Positions 1 through 12,772 are shown, numbered from the stretch's first letter. The stretch is DNA of 35,683 bases from Streptomyces viridosporus (GCF_002078235.1 NZ_MSGP01000291.1:1-35683), one strand, 5' to 3'. The notes: generated by a model from the sequence alone, not told the origin. Program-made: numbers and translations.

Positions 1-34
1 GCGGGTCCCTCCCGGCCTCCCCCACCGGCTCTCG

Positions 35-1914
<1,880 letters not shown>

Positions 1915-2367
1915 ATGTCAACTCCCGCCCCCAGCACGGCCCTTGCGCACTTCGGCCGGGACGACCCGCACCGGTTCGGCCGGGCCGGCGCGTACGGGGG
2001 TACGGCTGCCCGGGTCCGCACGAACGCTGCTGGAAGAGGTCCGCGTGCCGGCGCACGTGGCACCGTACTTCCGCGCGCCCGGTGAAGAGGACACCCTGAC
2101 GACGTGCGCCACACCCTCGACTCCCCGTTCTCCGCCGCCTTCGAGTATCTCGACGACGCGGGCCGCGAGCAGATCGCCACCGAGGCGACCGGGCCCGGGC
2201 GCGCGCATCCGGGGGAACTCCTCTGGCGGCGGCTGGAGCGGGAGGGCGTGGCCGCGGAACGGGTGCGCCGGGTGTACCGCGAGCCGGAGCCGTGCACGAC
2301 GCCGGGGCACTACTGCGCGGCGTGGGTGCACCGTGTCTTCTTCACCGCGGAGTTGAGGGCCCCGTGA
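1915..2367 (+). pseudogene. Degraded deaminase-type protein with SUKH-4-like N-terminus
   Basis: A GAGG site seven bases before ATG 1915 opens a frame beginning MSTPAPSTALAHFGRDDPHRF. That frame is lost at a run of five Gs (1996-2000). Removing one G joins it to a second frame reading ARTLLEEVRVPAHVAPYF, which resembles the N-terminus of SUKH-4-type proteins. At about 2098-2104 the meaningful frame switches again, to one reading DDVRHTLDSPFSAAFEYLDDAG and ending with EPCTTPGHYC, a Pro-Cys...Cys zinc-type motif like that of nucleic acid/nucleotide deaminase domains of polymorphic toxin systems. From memory of the family, about 100 residues of the middle and about 30 of the C-terminus are missing. 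GTG 2104 could start a shorter 87-residue product. The stop overlaps the next gene's start (GTGA at 2364). Family assignment is by recognition only. Confidence 0.55.
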
Positions 2368-2915
2368 GTTTCGCGGTCTCCTCGGACGAACTCCTCGACG
2401 CGTTCGGCCTGGCGGGCGTCGTGTACTTCCCGCGCCACACGGCCCCGGGCAACCGCCTCGACGTCCGCACCGCGGACTTCCTCAGCGGGGTCGGCCTCCC
2501 GGACGACGTGTACTTCACATCGAAGGCCGGCGTCGGCCAGGAGGAGTCGATCGCCCTGGCCGAGTGGTTCGGGCCCGAGAACGGAACCCTGCCCGAGGAA
2601 TGCCGGGCCTGGCTGGTACTCGCCCACTTCGCCGCATCCCTCCTCGCCCTCGACCCCGAGAGCGGGAAGGTGTACGCGTTCGGTGAGGGCGAGCCCCTGG
2701 ACTCGTACACACAACTCCACCGTGACGTCGAATCCCTCGTGCACGCCCTGCTTCTGTTCAAGAGGTTCGACGAGCACGAGCGGGACGACTCCGATGTCGA
2801 AGAGCAGGTCGATCGGCTGCGCGCGCGGATCGGAGCCTTCGACCCGCTCCCCTTCGAGAACGACCGGTCGCAGTGGAATCTCGTCCTCGACGAGGTCGTC
2901 GAAGGAGTCTGGTGA
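2364..2915 (+). CDS. SUKH-4-like immunity-type protein
   Basis: Intact 183-residue cytoplasmic protein with no signal peptide or membrane segment. It has the features I associate with actinobacterial SUKH-4 proteins: an N-terminal SSDELLDAFG...VVYFPR stretch, the LPDDVYFTSKA element (about 50-60), a central WLVLAHFAASLLALDPESGKVYAF (about 90-115), and an acidic C-terminal half with an SQWNLVLDEV helix. SUKH proteins are known as immunity partners of nuclease and deaminase toxins. GTG 2364 was chosen because GAGGG lies four bases upstream and the start overlaps the stop of the preceding gene, suggesting translational coupling. The partner is broken here, so this may be an orphan immunity gene or have another role. 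Confidence 0.65.
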   Translation: MSFAVSSDELLDAFGLAGVVYFPRHTAPGNRLDVRTADFLSGVGLPDDVYFTSKAGVGQEESIALAEWFGPENGTLPEECRAWLVLAHFAASLLALDPESGKVYAFGEGEPLDSYTQLHRDVESLVHALLLFKRFDEHERDDSDVEEQVDRLRARIGAFDPLPFENDRSQWNLVLDEVVEGVW

Positions 2916-2982
2916 GACGGCCCGTCGCACCCCGGCGGAGAACACCGGACCGGCAGTGACCCCGCGCGGCCCCGCCGCGGCC

Positions 2983-3021
2983 GTGCCCCGTACCGGCCCG
3001 GCTCGAACCGGTACGGGGCAC
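2983..3021. terminator. Bidirectional terminator-type hairpin
   Basis: A perfect 14-bp stem, GTGCCCCGTACCGG (2983-2996) with CCGGTACGGGGCAC (3008-3021), around an 11-base loop. It lies between the converging ends of the SUKH-4-like gene and the xylanase gene, so it probably serves both. There is no clear T run. Confidence 0.7.
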
Positions 3022-3070
3022 TCCCCCGTCGGGGAGGAGACGGGGAGCGGCCGGGCGGAACCGGCGCGCC

Positions 3071-4228
3071 TCACCCCCGCCGGTGCCCGCGGTCCTTCCG
3101 CGCCGCCTCCTTCAGGGTGTCCCGCAGGGCGTAGAAGGCGGGCTTGCGGGCGAAGTCCTCGGTCATGACGTTCGCGAAGCCCTCGCCCTCGAAGAACACC
3201 GGCACCCACGAGTACTTGTCGGTGAAGCCCCAGATGGTGAACGAGTTGCAGCCGTCGACGGCCAGGCACGCCTGGAGCACGCGCCGGTAGTAGTCGGCCT
3301 GCTTGCGCTCCTGCGCCTTGGTGGGCACGCCGCTCTCCGGCAGGTCCATGCGGACGTCCAGTTCGGTGACGGCCGTCTCCAGGCCGAGCGCGTCGAACCG
3401 GCGCAGGTTGTCCTCCAGGTCGCCCGGGAAGCCGTAGCGCGTGCTCAGGTGGGCCTGGACGGAGAAGCCGTGCACGGGCACGCCCTGCGCGAGCAGGTCC
3501 TGGACGAGGGCGTGGTAGGCGTCGCTCTTCGCGTTGACGCTCTCGACGTTGTAGTCGTTGAAGAACAACTTCGCCTCGGGATCGGCCTCGTGGGCCCACC
3601 GGAAGGCGTCGGCGACGATGCCCGGGCCCAGTTCGCGGATCCAGATGTTGTCCTGGGTGCGCAGCCTGCCCTGGTCGTCGAAAATTTCGTTCGCGACGTC
3701 CCACTGCTGGATCCGGCCGGCGTAGCGGCCGACGACGGTGGTGATGTGCTCGCGCAGGAGGGCGCGCAGTTCCTCCGCGGAGAAGTCGCCCTTCTCCAGC
3801 CACTCCGGGTTCTGGCTGTGCCACAGCAGGGTGTGGCCGCGCACGACCTGGCGGTTGCGCTCGGCGAACCTGACGATGGCGTCCGCCTGCCCGAAGTCGT
3901 AGCGGTCCCGCTCGGGGTGGATGAAGTCCCACTTCATCTGGTTCTCGGGGGAGACCGAGCCGAACTGGCGCGCCAGGATCCTCCGGTACTCCTTGTCGTG
4001 CGTGAACGGGTCCGGGTAGTCCTGCGAGAGGTGGTGGCCGCCGCCCGCCACGGCGGTGCCCACGAAGAAGCCCTCGGGAGCGGCCGAGCGCAGCCGGTCG
4101 GGCGCGGCGTGGGAGTGCGGCGGAGCCTTCCGGTCGGCCGGCGGGGCGGCCGTGGCCGCGCCCGTCGTGAGCGGCAGGCACAGGGCGGCGGTGGCGAGTG
4201 TCACGGTGGCGAAGCGAAGGGATCTCAT
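3071..4228 (-). CDS. Secreted endo-1,4-beta-xylanase, GH10
   Basis: Extracellular enzyme cutting internal beta-1,4 bonds of xylan. The 385-residue precursor starts with a Sec signal peptide (MRSLRF, hydrophobic core, probable cut near AATA at 27). The rest is one GH10 barrel: SVSPENQMKWD (91-101), RGHTLLWHSQ (130-139), WDVANE with acid/base E181, and VTELD with nucleophile E289, then the WGFTDKYSW motif (333-341). There is no carbohydrate-binding module and no linker, so the protein is a bare catalytic domain. The gene is monocistronic, divergent from the methyltransferase gene, and followed by a hairpin. An inverted repeat about 30-56 bases upstream of the start is a likely operator. Close homologs in Streptomyces are xylan-induced and glucose-repressed; that is family knowledge, not seen here. 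Confidence 0.96.
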   Translation of the reverse strand: MRSLRFATVTLATAALCLPLTTGAATAAPPADRKAPPHSHAAPDRLRSAAPEGFFVGTAVAGGGHHLSQDYPDPFTHDKEYRRILARQFGSVSPENQMKWDFIHPERDRYDFGQADAIVRFAERNRQVVRGHTLLWHSQNPEWLEKGDFSAEELRALLREHITTVVGRYAGRIQQWDVANEIFDDQGRLRTQDNIWIRELGPGIVADAFRWAHEADPEAKLFFNDYNVESVNAKSDAYHALVQDLLAQGVPVHGFSVQAHLSTRYGFPGDLEDNLRRFDALGLETAVTELDVRMDLPESGVPTKAQERKQADYYRRVLQACLAVDGCNSFTIWGFTDKYSWVPVFFEGEGFANVMTEDFARKPAFYALRDTLKEAARKDRGHRRG

Positions 4229-4256
4229 GCGGGGAGTCTCACTCCATCCGTTCTCG

Positions 4257-4284
4257 AATGTTTCGAATTCATAGACGAAACATT
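4257..4284 (-). promoter_or_regulatory. Inverted repeat upstream of the xylanase gene (candidate operator)
   Basis: AATGTTTCG (4257-4265) and CGAAACATT (4276-4284) are perfect 9-bp arms ten bases apart. It lies 29-56 bases upstream of the xylanase start codon, in the promoter region. CGAAA/TTTCG half-sites are reported in operators of other Streptomyces xylanase genes, which supports a repressor site. The nearby methyltransferase gene starts 160 bases further right, so the site most likely serves the xylanase. Confidence 0.5.
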
Positions 4285-4445
4285 AGGGATGGGGCGGACG
4301 CTAAGGTCCGACCGAGCGGCGCGTCAATACCCGTGCGGAGTTCCGCCCGCGCGAAGGGCGTCCGGCGCACCGTGCCGACCCGGGGCCGGCTGTCGTGACG
4401 AGCGCGATCACCGGTCAACTCCCGAGCGTGGCAAGGGGAATGACG

Positions 4446-5266
4446 ATGGATCAGCAGGACGCGGGCGTGGACGCCCCCCTACGGATCGACACCGGCAGCC
4501 GCATCCCGCGCGGATGTACGACTGGTTCCTCGGCGGCAAGGACAACTACCCGGTGGACGAGGAACTGGGCCGGCAGCTCGTGTCCTTCGCGCCGGTCATC
4601 CCGGTCATGGCCCGGATGAACCGGGCCTTCGTGCACCGCGCCACCCGCTGGGCGGCCGGCCGGGGGGTGCGCCAGTTCCTCGACATCGGGACCGGCATCC
4701 CGACGGGGCCGAACCTGCACCAGGTGGCCCAGGAGGTCGCCCCCGAGGCACGGGTCGTGTACTGCGACAACGACCCGATCGTGCCGGCCCACGCGGGAGC
4801 GCTGCTCCGGGGCACCCCCGAAAGGTCCGTCGACTACGTGCAGGCGGACGCCCGCGACACCGACGCCATCCTCGAACGCGCCCGCGGGACACTGGACTTC
4901 GACCGGCCGGTCGCGCTCTCCCTGATCGCACTGCTGCACTTCATCGGTGACGAGGACGGGGCCTACGAACTGGTGGAGCGTCTCAAGAAGGAACTGGCTC
5001 CCGGCAGTTGCCTGATCATGTCCCACCTCACCCCCGACTTCCATCCGGAGGAGGCCTCGCGGAAGGTCGTCGACCTGTACCGGGCGGGCGGGCTCACCAT
5101 GGACATGCGCAGCCGGGACCGGTTCGCCCGCTTCTTCGACGGCCTGGAGCCCGTGGCCCCCGGCATCGTGGCGGCCGAGGACTGGCACCCGGAACTCGGG
5201 GAGCCGGTCCCCGGCCAGGAGGGCGTCCTCAGCGGGACCTACGCGGCGGTGGTGCGCAAGGGGTGA
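4446..5266 (+). pseudogene. SAM-dependent methyltransferase (DUF574 type), frameshifted
   Basis: From 4514 on, the frame reads MYDWFLGGKDNYPVDEELG, then the SAM-binding motif FLDIGTGIPTGPN, VVYCDND, YVQADARD and LSLIALLHFIGDEDGAY, all typical of the large Streptomyces family of DUF574/Methyltransf_19 proteins (about 270 residues). The family's N-terminus (PLRIDT then PHPARMYD) is split between frames. ATG 4446, seven bases after AAGGGG, gives MDQQDAGVDAPLRIDT, while PHPARMYDW is in another frame. Adding one C at 4492-4493 restores IDTRQPHPARMYDW. So one base is missing, either a true mutation or a sequencing error. Without it the only in-frame start is ATG 4514, which has no ribosome-binding site and loses the N-terminus. 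The substrate is unknown; the family is abundant and mostly uncharacterised. Confidence 0.75.
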
Positions 5267-5270
5267 TCCT

Positions 5271-5318
5271 CCCCGGCCGGGCGGTCGTGGTTGCGGTCCC
5301 CCGGCCGGGCGGTCGTGG
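5271..5318 (+). repeat. Two 20-bp direct repeats after the methyltransferase
   Basis: CCCCGGCCGGGCGGTCGTGG occurs at 5271-5290 and again at 5299-5318, with an offset of 28 bases, just after the methyltransferase stop. Each copy contains the small palindrome CCGGCCGG. It may be a local duplication in a non-coding spacer. Confidence 0.7.
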
Positions 5319-5402
5319 CCGCGGCCCGTCCGGTCGGCCCTCCCCTCATCAGGTCCGTACCAACCCCTTGCCCCCGCCCCCTCCACGCCGCAAGCTCCCC
5401 TC

Positions 5403-6383
5403 ATGGAGCTGGAGTTGCGGCATCTGAGAACGATCCGGGCGATCGCGGACGCGGGCAGCCTCACCAGGGCGGCGACCGACCTGGGCCTGGCGCAGCCCGC
5501 GCTGAGCGCACAGCTCAAGCGGATCGAACGCGCCCTGGGCGGTGAGCTGTTCGAGCGCGGCCGGCACGGCGTACGGGTCACGGCGCTCGGTGAACTCGTA
5601 CTGGAACGCACCCGGATCGTGCTGCCCGCGGTCACCGAACTGCAGCGGGAGGCGACGCGGTTCGCCCGCACTCCGCACGCGACCTCCGCCCTCCGGCTGG
5701 GCGGCACCCACGGCCCGCTGCTGGGCGCGCTGGTGGACCGGCTGGCGGACGCGGTGCCCGACGCGCGGGTGACGACGTGCACGTCCTGGTCCGAGCGGGA
5801 GCTGGCGGACCTGCTGACCGAGGGACGGCTGGACTTCGCGCTCGCCGGCACCTGCGGCTCCGCTCCCCCTCCCGGCGCCGGGGCACTGGTCTGGCGGGAG
5901 GTCGCGGTGGACCCGGTCTTCGTCATGGTGCCGGACGCGCATCCGCTGGCCCACCGGACGGAACTGGACCTGGCCGAACTGGCCGACGAGGAGTGGGCCT
6001 GCGTGCCCGGCGACGGCTGCTTCGGCGACTGCTTCACCGCCGCCTGCACCCGCGCCGGCTTCACCCCGCGCCGCATGTACGAGACCGACACCGCCTCCCT
6101 GGTCCATCTGGTGCAGGTGGGCCGGGCGGTCGGGACGTGCCGGGCGACCTTCCCGACCACGCCCGGGATCACCACCCTGCCGCTCACCGGCACCCCGCTG
6201 ACCTGGCGGCACCTGCTGGGCTGGCACGCGACGACACAGCGCGAGGAGGCCGCCGCCACCGTGCTGGCCCAGGCCCGGCTGGCGCACGCGGGCGTGGCGG
6301 CGGGCAGCGAGAGCTACACGCTGTGGCTCTCGGCCCACCGCGCCCCGGCCCCGCACCCACCGGTGGCTCCGCACGTTCCATAA
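5403..6383 (+). CDS. LysR-family transcriptional regulator
   Basis: 326-residue cytoplasmic DNA-binding protein. The N-terminal winged helix-turn-helix reads LRHLRTIRAIADAGSLTRAATDLG and then LAQPALSAQLKRIERALG (about 5-46), closing with LFERGRHGVRVTALGE. Residues from about 90 form the usual two-lobed effector-binding domain. The C-terminal tail after about 300 is rich in Ala and Pro and not conserved. ATG 5403 gives the normal LysR beginning (MELELRHLR), though I see no strong ribosome-binding site. It is followed 92 bases later by the protease gene in the same direction, so it might control that gene, but LysR regulators more often control divergent genes and none is divergent here. The effector is unknown. 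Confidence 0.93.
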   Translation: MELELRHLRTIRAIADAGSLTRAATDLGLAQPALSAQLKRIERALGGELFERGRHGVRVTALGELVLERTRIVLPAVTELQREATRFARTPHATSALRLGGTHGPLLGALVDRLADAVPDARVTTCTSWSERELADLLTEGRLDFALAGTCGSAPPPGAGALVWREVAVDPVFVMVPDAHPLAHRTELDLAELADEEWACVPGDGCFGDCFTAACTRAGFTPRRMYETDTASLVHLVQVGRAVGTCRATFPTTPGITTLPLTGTPLTWRHLLGWHATTQREEAAATVLAQARLAHAGVAAGSESYTLWLSAHRAPAPHPPVAPHVP

Positions 6384-6475
6384 CGCCGGGGAGGGGGCCG
6401 GCCGACGTCTTACGGCTGCCGGTCGGCCCTTCCTACGGTTTCGGCACCTCCCCACCGAAACCGAGGAGATCCCGC

Positions 6476-7858
6476 ATGTCCCCCATGCTCCGACGACACA
6501 CCAGGGCCAGAGCCGCGGGCGCCGCGCTCGTGGCGGCGGCCGGCCTGCTCGTGGCCGGGCTCAGCGGCTCCGCGAGCGCCGGGCCGGCCGCCGCCACGTC
6601 CCCCACCCCTGCCTCGGCCGCCGAGACGCTGCGCACCGACGCCGTCCCGCCCGCCCTGCTCAAGTCCATGGAGCGCGACCTGGGTCTGGACCGACAGCAG
6701 GCGGAGCGCCGCCTGGCGAACGAGGCGGAGGCAGGTGCCACGGCGGGCCGCCTGCGCGCCGCCCTGGGCTCCGACTTCGCGGGCGCCTGGGTGCGCGGAG
6801 CCGAGTCCGGCACGCTGACCGTGGCCACGACGGACGCCCGCGACGTGCGGACCATCGAGGCGCAGGGCGCCGAGGCCGACGTCGTCCGCCACTCCCTGGC
6901 CGACCTGGACGCCGCCAAGGCCCGCCTGGACCGGGCGGCGGCCCGCACCGGCACCACCGACGCCCCCGTCCGGTACGTCGACGTCCGCACGAACAAGGTC
7001 GTCGTGCAGGCGGTACGGACGTCCGCGGCCCGCGCCCTCGTCTCGGCCGCCGGGGTCGACGCGTCCCTCCTCCGCATCGAGAAGTCGGCCGAGCGCCCCC
7101 GCCCGTTCTACGACCTGCGCGGCGGCGAGGCCTACTACATCAACAACAGCGGCCGCTGTTCGATCGGCTTCCCCGTCACCAAGGGCACCCAGCAGGGCTA
7201 CGCCACCGCCGGCCACTGCGGTCGGGCCGGGGCGAGCACCAGCGGCCACAACCGGGTCGCCCAGGGCACCTTCCAGGGCTCCACCTTCCCGGGGCGCGAC
7301 ATGGCCTGGGTGGCCACCGACACCAACTGGACGGCGACGCCGTACGTCAAGGGCGCGGGCGGCCAGAACGTCCAGGTGACCGGGTCGACGCAGGCTCCGG
7401 TCGGCTCCTCCGTCTGCCGTTCCGGCTCCACCACCGGCTGGCACTGCGGGGTCATCCAGCAACTGAACACCAGCGTGACCTACCCCGAGGGCACCATCAC
7501 CGGCGTCACCCGCACCTCGGTGTGCGCCGAGCCCGGCGACTCGGGCGGCTCCTACATCTCCGGCAGCCAGGCCCAGGGCGTGACCTCGGGCGGCTCGGGC
7601 AACTGCAGCAGCGGCGGCACGACGTACTTCCAGCCGATCAACCCGCTGCTCCAGACCTACGGCCTCACCCTGAAGACGAACAGTGACGGCGGCGGCGAGG
7701 AGCCCCCGCCCGCCGGCGGCACCTGGTCGGCCGGCACCGTCTACCAGCCGGGCGACACGGTGACCTACGGCGGCGCCACCTACCGCTGCCTCCAGAGCCA
7801 CCAGGCCCAGGCCGGCTGGGAACCGCCGAACGTCCCGGCGCTGTGGCAGCGCGTGTGA
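6476..7858 (+). CDS. Secreted S1 serine protease with chitin-binding module (streptogrisin C type)
   Basis: 460-residue preproprotein. The signal peptide covers about 1-35 ([10 protein letters not shown] then a hydrophobic core, ending SASA). A long propeptide follows, with an alpha-lytic-protease prodomain signature [14 protein letters not shown] (168-181). The mature chymotrypsin-fold domain begins near D213 and carries the triad H247 (TAGHC), D275 (PGRDMAWV) and S356 (GDSGGSY), with four cysteines placed as in streptogrisins. After a short Gly/Pro linker (404-415) comes a CBM5/12 module ([17 protein letters not shown]...[11 protein letters not shown], 417-460), which in relatives binds chitin. 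The start is supported by GAGGAG seven bases upstream. Bound to chitin, it probably degrades cell-wall-associated proteins; that is inference from domain content. A strong hairpin follows. Confidence 0.95.
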   Translation: MSPMLRRHTRARAAGAALVAAAGLLVAGLSGSASAGPAAATSPTPASAAETLRTDAVPPALLKSMERDLGLDRQQAERRLANEAEAGATAGRLRAALGSDFAGAWVRGAESGTLTVATTDARDVRTIEAQGAEADVVRHSLADLDAAKARLDRAAARTGTTDAPVRYVDVRTNKVVVQAVRTSAARALVSAAGVDASLLRIEKSAERPRPFYDLRGGEAYYINNSGRCSIGFPVTKGTQQGYATAGHCGRAGASTSGHNRVAQGTFQGSTFPGRDMAWVATDTNWTATPYVKGAGGQNVQVTGSTQAPVGSSVCRSGSTTGWHCGVIQQLNTSVTYPEGTITGVTRTSVCAEPGDSGGSYISGSQAQGVTSGGSGNCSSGGTTYFQPINPLLQTYGLTLKTNSDGGGEEPPPAGGTWSAGTVYQPGDTVTYGGATYRCLQSHQAQAGWEPPNVPALWQRV

Positions 7859-7890
7859 GCCACCACTGACCACCCCGACGGGGGGAACGG

Positions 7891-7931
7891 CCCTGCCCCG
7901 GGCACGCCACAGCGGCGCGCCCGGGGCAGGG
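7891..7931 (+). terminator. Terminator of the protease gene
   Basis: Perfect 13-bp stem CCCTGCCCCGGGC (7891-7903) with GCCCGGGGCAGGG (7919-7931), followed by TCTTGTG, 33 bases after the protease stop. Confidence 0.75.
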
Positions 7932-8077
7932 TCTTGTGCGACGTCGGACACCGCGCCCCCGGGTCCGTCGGCCCGTCCGACCACCGGGGAACGGCCTCCG
8001 CCCGGAGTGCTCGGAGCCGTCCGGGACCGGGAGAGCGACCGGGAGAACGCGAGGCCGACAGGATCCGGACGGCGAAA

Positions 8078-8107
8078 GGGCCCGCACGACCGAAGTCGTG
8101 CGGGCCC
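8078..8107 (-). terminator. Terminator of the str operon (after tuf)
   Basis: On the minus strand GGGCCCGCACGAC, the stable loop TTCG, then GTCGTGCGGGCCC followed by TTTCGCC. A 13-bp perfect stem with a UUCG loop and a short T tail 44 bases after the tuf stop is a textbook intrinsic terminator. Confidence 0.88.
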
Positions 8108-8150
8108 CTTCAGGTGCTCGCGGTGGAGCTACCAGGTCAGATCAGCAAGC

Positions 8151-9344
8151 TCACTTGTTGATCTTGGTGACCTGGCCGGCGCCCACGGTCCGGCCACCCT
8201 CACGGATGGCGAACTTCAGGCCCTCCTCCATGGCGACGGGCTGGATGAGCTCCACCTTCATCTCGGTGTTGTCACCCGGCATGACCATCTCGGTGCCCTC
8301 GGGGAGGGTCACGACGCCGGTCACGTCCGTCGTACGGAAGTAGAACTGCGGGCGGTAGTTGTTGAAGAACGGGGTGTGGCGGCCACCCTCGTCCTTCGAC
8401 AGGATGTAGGCCTGGGCCTCGAACTCGGTGTGCGGGGTGACCGAGCCCGGCTTGATGATGACCTGGCCGCGCTCGACGTCCTCGCGCTTGATGCCGCGGA
8501 GCAGCAGACCGACGTTCTCACCGGCCTGGCCCTCGTCGAGGAGCTTCCGGAACATCTCGATGCCGGTGACCGTGGTGGTGGTCTTCTCCGGCTTGATGCC
8601 GATGATGTCGACGGTCTCGTTGACCTTGAGGACACCACGCTCGATGCGGCCGGTGACGACCGTACCGCGACCGGTGATGGTGAAGACGTCCTCGATCGGC
8701 ATCAGGAACGGCTTGTCGACGTCACGCTCGGGCGACGGGATGGACTCGTCCACGGCCTTCATCAGCTCGAGGACGGAGTTGCCCCACTCCTTGTCGCCCT
8801 CGAGGGCCTTCAGAGCCGAGACCTTGACGACCGGAACCTCGTCGCCCGGGAACTCGTACTCGGAGAGGAGCTCGCGGACCTCGAGCTCGACGAGCTCCAG
8901 GATCTCCTCGTCGTCCACCATGTCGGCCTTGTTCAGGGCGACGACGATGTACGGGACGCCGACCTGGCGGGCCAGGAGCACGTGCTCCTTGGTCTGCGGC
9001 ATCGGGCCGTCCGTGGCGGCGACCACCAGGATCGCGCCGTCCATCTGGGCGGCACCGGTGATCATGTTCTTGATGTAGTCCGCGTGACCGGGGCAGTCGA
9101 CGTGGGCGTAGTGACGCTGCTCGGTCTGGTACTCGACGTGCGAGATCGAGATGGTGATACCGCGCTGGCGCTCTTCGGGAGCCTTGTCGATCTGGTCGAA
9201 CGCCGAGGCCTCGTTCAGGTCCGGGTACGCGTCGTGCAGCACCTTGGTAATGGCGGCCGTGAGGGTCGTCTTACCGTGGTCGATGTGACCGATGGTGCCG
9301 ATGTTGACGTGCGGCTTAGTCCGCTCGAACTTCGCCTTCGCCAC
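8151..9344 (-). CDS. tuf: Elongation factor Tu
   Basis: GTPase that brings aminoacyl-tRNA to the ribosome; 397 residues, full length. G1 GHIDHGKTT (about 19-27), switch [10 protein letters not shown] (about 80s), G4 NKAD and G5 SALK are present, followed by intact beta-barrel domains 2 and 3 ending [10 protein letters not shown]. The GTG start at 9344 is supported by AGGAGG seven bases upstream. It is the last gene of the str operon, 168 bases downstream of fusA. In Streptomyces this copy (tuf1) is the main EF-Tu and has, in studied species, its own promoter in the fusA-tuf spacer. The protein shows no unusual substitution that I can recognise. Confidence 0.99.
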   Translation of the reverse strand: MAKAKFERTKPHVNIGTIGHIDHGKTTLTAAITKVLHDAYPDLNEASAFDQIDKAPEERQRGITISISHVEYQTEQRHYAHVDCPGHADYIKNMITGAAQMDGAILVVAATDGPMPQTKEHVLLARQVGVPYIVVALNKADMVDDEEILELVELEVRELLSEYEFPGDEVPVVKVSALKALEGDKEWGNSVLELMKAVDESIPSPERDVDKPFLMPIEDVFTITGRGTVVTGRIERGVLKVNETVDIIGIKPEKTTTTVTGIEMFRKLLDEGQAGENVGLLLRGIKREDVERGQVIIKPGSVTPHTEFEAQAYILSKDEGGRHTPFFNNYRPQFYFRTTDVTGVVTLPEGTEMVMPGDNTEMKVELIQPVAMEEGLKFAIREGGRTVGAGQVTKINK

Positions 9345-9421
9345 TGGGGTCCTCCTGTGGAGTGGTTCTGTACGCCTTACTCATCGGCGCCAGGTGATCT
9401 TTGCTGGGAAACCCGGGCCCG

Positions 9422-9473
9422 GGGCATTCCACCACGGTGGTGGCGGAATGCCCGTTGCAGGCTCCGGAGTCAA
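9422..9473 (-). promoter_or_regulatory. fusA-tuf spacer: hairpin and candidate tuf promoter
   Basis: GGGCATTCCACCAC (9422-9435) pairs with GTGGCGGAATGCCC (9440-9453), 14 positions with one A-C mismatch and a four-base loop. On the minus strand TTGACT (9473-9468) followed 17 bases later by CATTCC (9450-9445) is a possible promoter whose -10 lies in the hairpin arm. There is no T run, so this looks like a promoter or processing site rather than a terminator. The -10 is poor. Confidence 0.35.
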
Positions 9474-9512
9474 GCCTAAAGCGTGTGAACGGAGTCCGTT
9501 GAACGGAGTCCC

Positions 9513-11639
<2,127 letters not shown>

Positions 11640-11678
11640 AAGGCTTCAGTCTTCTCTCGGTCTCGATGGGGTCTGCGA

Positions 11679-12149
11679 CTACCAGCGGTAGTGCGCGAAG
11701 GCCTTGTTGGACTCGGCCATCTTGTGCGTGTCCTCGCGCTTCTTCACAGCGGCACCGAGGCCGTTGCTGGCGTCGAGGAGCTCGTTGAGCAGACGCTCGG
11801 TCATGGTCTTCTCACGACGGGCACGCGAGTAACCGACCAGCCAGCGCAGCGCCAGCGTGTTGGCACGGCCGGGCTTGACCTCGACCGGAACCTGGTAGGT
11901 GGCGCCACCGACACGGCGGGACTTGACCTCGAGGGTCGGCTTGATGTTCTCGAGAGCGCGCTTGAGCGTGATGACCGGGTCGTTGCCGGTCTTCTCGCGC
12001 AGACCCTCCATGGCGCCGTAGACGATGCGCTCGGCGGTGGAGCGCTTGCCGTTCAGCAGCACCTTGTTGATCAGGGAGGTCACCAGAGGGGAGCCGTAAA
12101 CCGGGTCGATGATGACCGGGCGCTTCGGGGCGGGGCCCTTACGAGGCAT
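11679..12149 (-). CDS. rpsG: 30S ribosomal protein S7
   Basis: 156 residues, the normal length. It binds the 3' major domain of 16S rRNA and starts assembly of the 30S head. The conserved [11 protein letters not shown] start, the [23 protein letters not shown] helix region and the [17 protein letters not shown] motif are clear. ATG 12149 is two bases after the rpsL stop, with GGAGAAG at the end of rpsL serving as its ribosome-binding site, so the two genes are tightly coupled. Confidence 0.99.
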   Translation of the reverse strand: MPRKGPAPKRPVIIDPVYGSPLVTSLINKVLLNGKRSTAERIVYGAMEGLREKTGNDPVITLKRALENIKPTLEVKSRRVGGATYQVPVEVKPGRANTLALRWLVGYSRARREKTMTERLLNELLDASNGLGAAVKKREDTHKMAESNKAFAHYRW

Positions 12150-12151
12150 TC

Positions 12152-12523
12152 TTACTTCTCCTTCTTGGCGCCGTAACGGCTGCGAGCCTGCTTGCGGTTC
12201 TTGACACCCTGGGTGTCGAGCGAACCGCGGATGATCTTGTAGCGAACACCCGGCAGGTCCTTCACACGGCCGCCTCGCACGAGCACGATGGAGTGCTCCT
12301 GCAGGTTGTGTCCCTCACCCGGGATGTAAGCGGTGACCTCGATACCACTGGTCAGACGCACACGCGCGACCTTACGCAGGGCCGAGTTCGGCTTCTTCGG
12401 GGTGGTCGTGAACACACGCGTGCAGACGCCGCGGCGCTGAGGAGAGCCCTCGAGTGCGGGCGTCTTGTTCTTTTCGACCTTGTCCTGCCGGCCCTTGCGG
12501 ACCAGCTGCTGGATCGTAGGCAC
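12152..12523 (-). CDS. rpsL: 30S ribosomal protein S12
   Basis: 123-residue decoding-centre protein. The GTG start at 12523 ([11 protein letters not shown]) with GGAG just upstream gives exactly the family length; the open frame upstream of it is leader. Residues where streptomycin-resistance changes occur are wild type: K43 in [12 protein letters not shown]88 and P91 in [11 protein letters not shown]. So this allele is predicted streptomycin-sensitive. It is the first gene of the str operon, about 190 bases downstream of a strong promoter. Confidence 0.99.
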   Translation of the reverse strand: MPTIQQLVRKGRQDKVEKNKTPALEGSPQRRGVCTRVFTTTPKKPNSALRKVARVRLTSGIEVTAYIPGEGHNLQEHSIVLVRGGRVKDLPGVRYKIIRGSLDTQGVKNRKQARSRYGAKKEK

Positions 12524-12719
12524 TACTTCTCCGGTTTCTGTGTGCCGATGGGTACAGCTAACCTGGAACGTCACCGACCCACGCGGTCGGGTGTGTCGAA
12601 TCACGCGGACTCCCGCCGCAAGGCAGAAAGAAGCGCAGATTGCGGTGGCCGTTCTCAGCCCTCAGTGCGGTGTAAAAGGCACGCACGAAGGCCAGGGCAC
12701 ACCCCAGGCACAAGGTCTG

Positions 12720-12748
12720 AGCGTACCTATCGCATTCGCTGCGGTCAA
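12720..12748 (-). promoter_or_regulatory. str operon promoter (HrdB type)
   Basis: Minus strand TTGACC (12748-12743), a 17-base spacer, and TACGCT (12725-12720). This is a very good match to the housekeeping consensus TTGACR-17-TANNNT and is placed correctly to drive rpsL. It predicts a start near 12713 and a leader of about 190 bases. Confidence 0.72.
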
Positions 12749-12772
12749 AACAAATGGGGCGCGTACCGGCCG

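Noticed and set aside
8007-9479. Long open frame opposite tuf
   Set aside because: It is a mirror of tuf codons at high GC. It is rich in Asp, Leu and Val, has no family resemblance and no ribosome-binding site. The same holds for long opposite frames over fusA, rpoB and rpoC.
12152-12523. Streptomycin-resistant rpsL allele
   Set aside because: K43, K88 and P91 are wild type.
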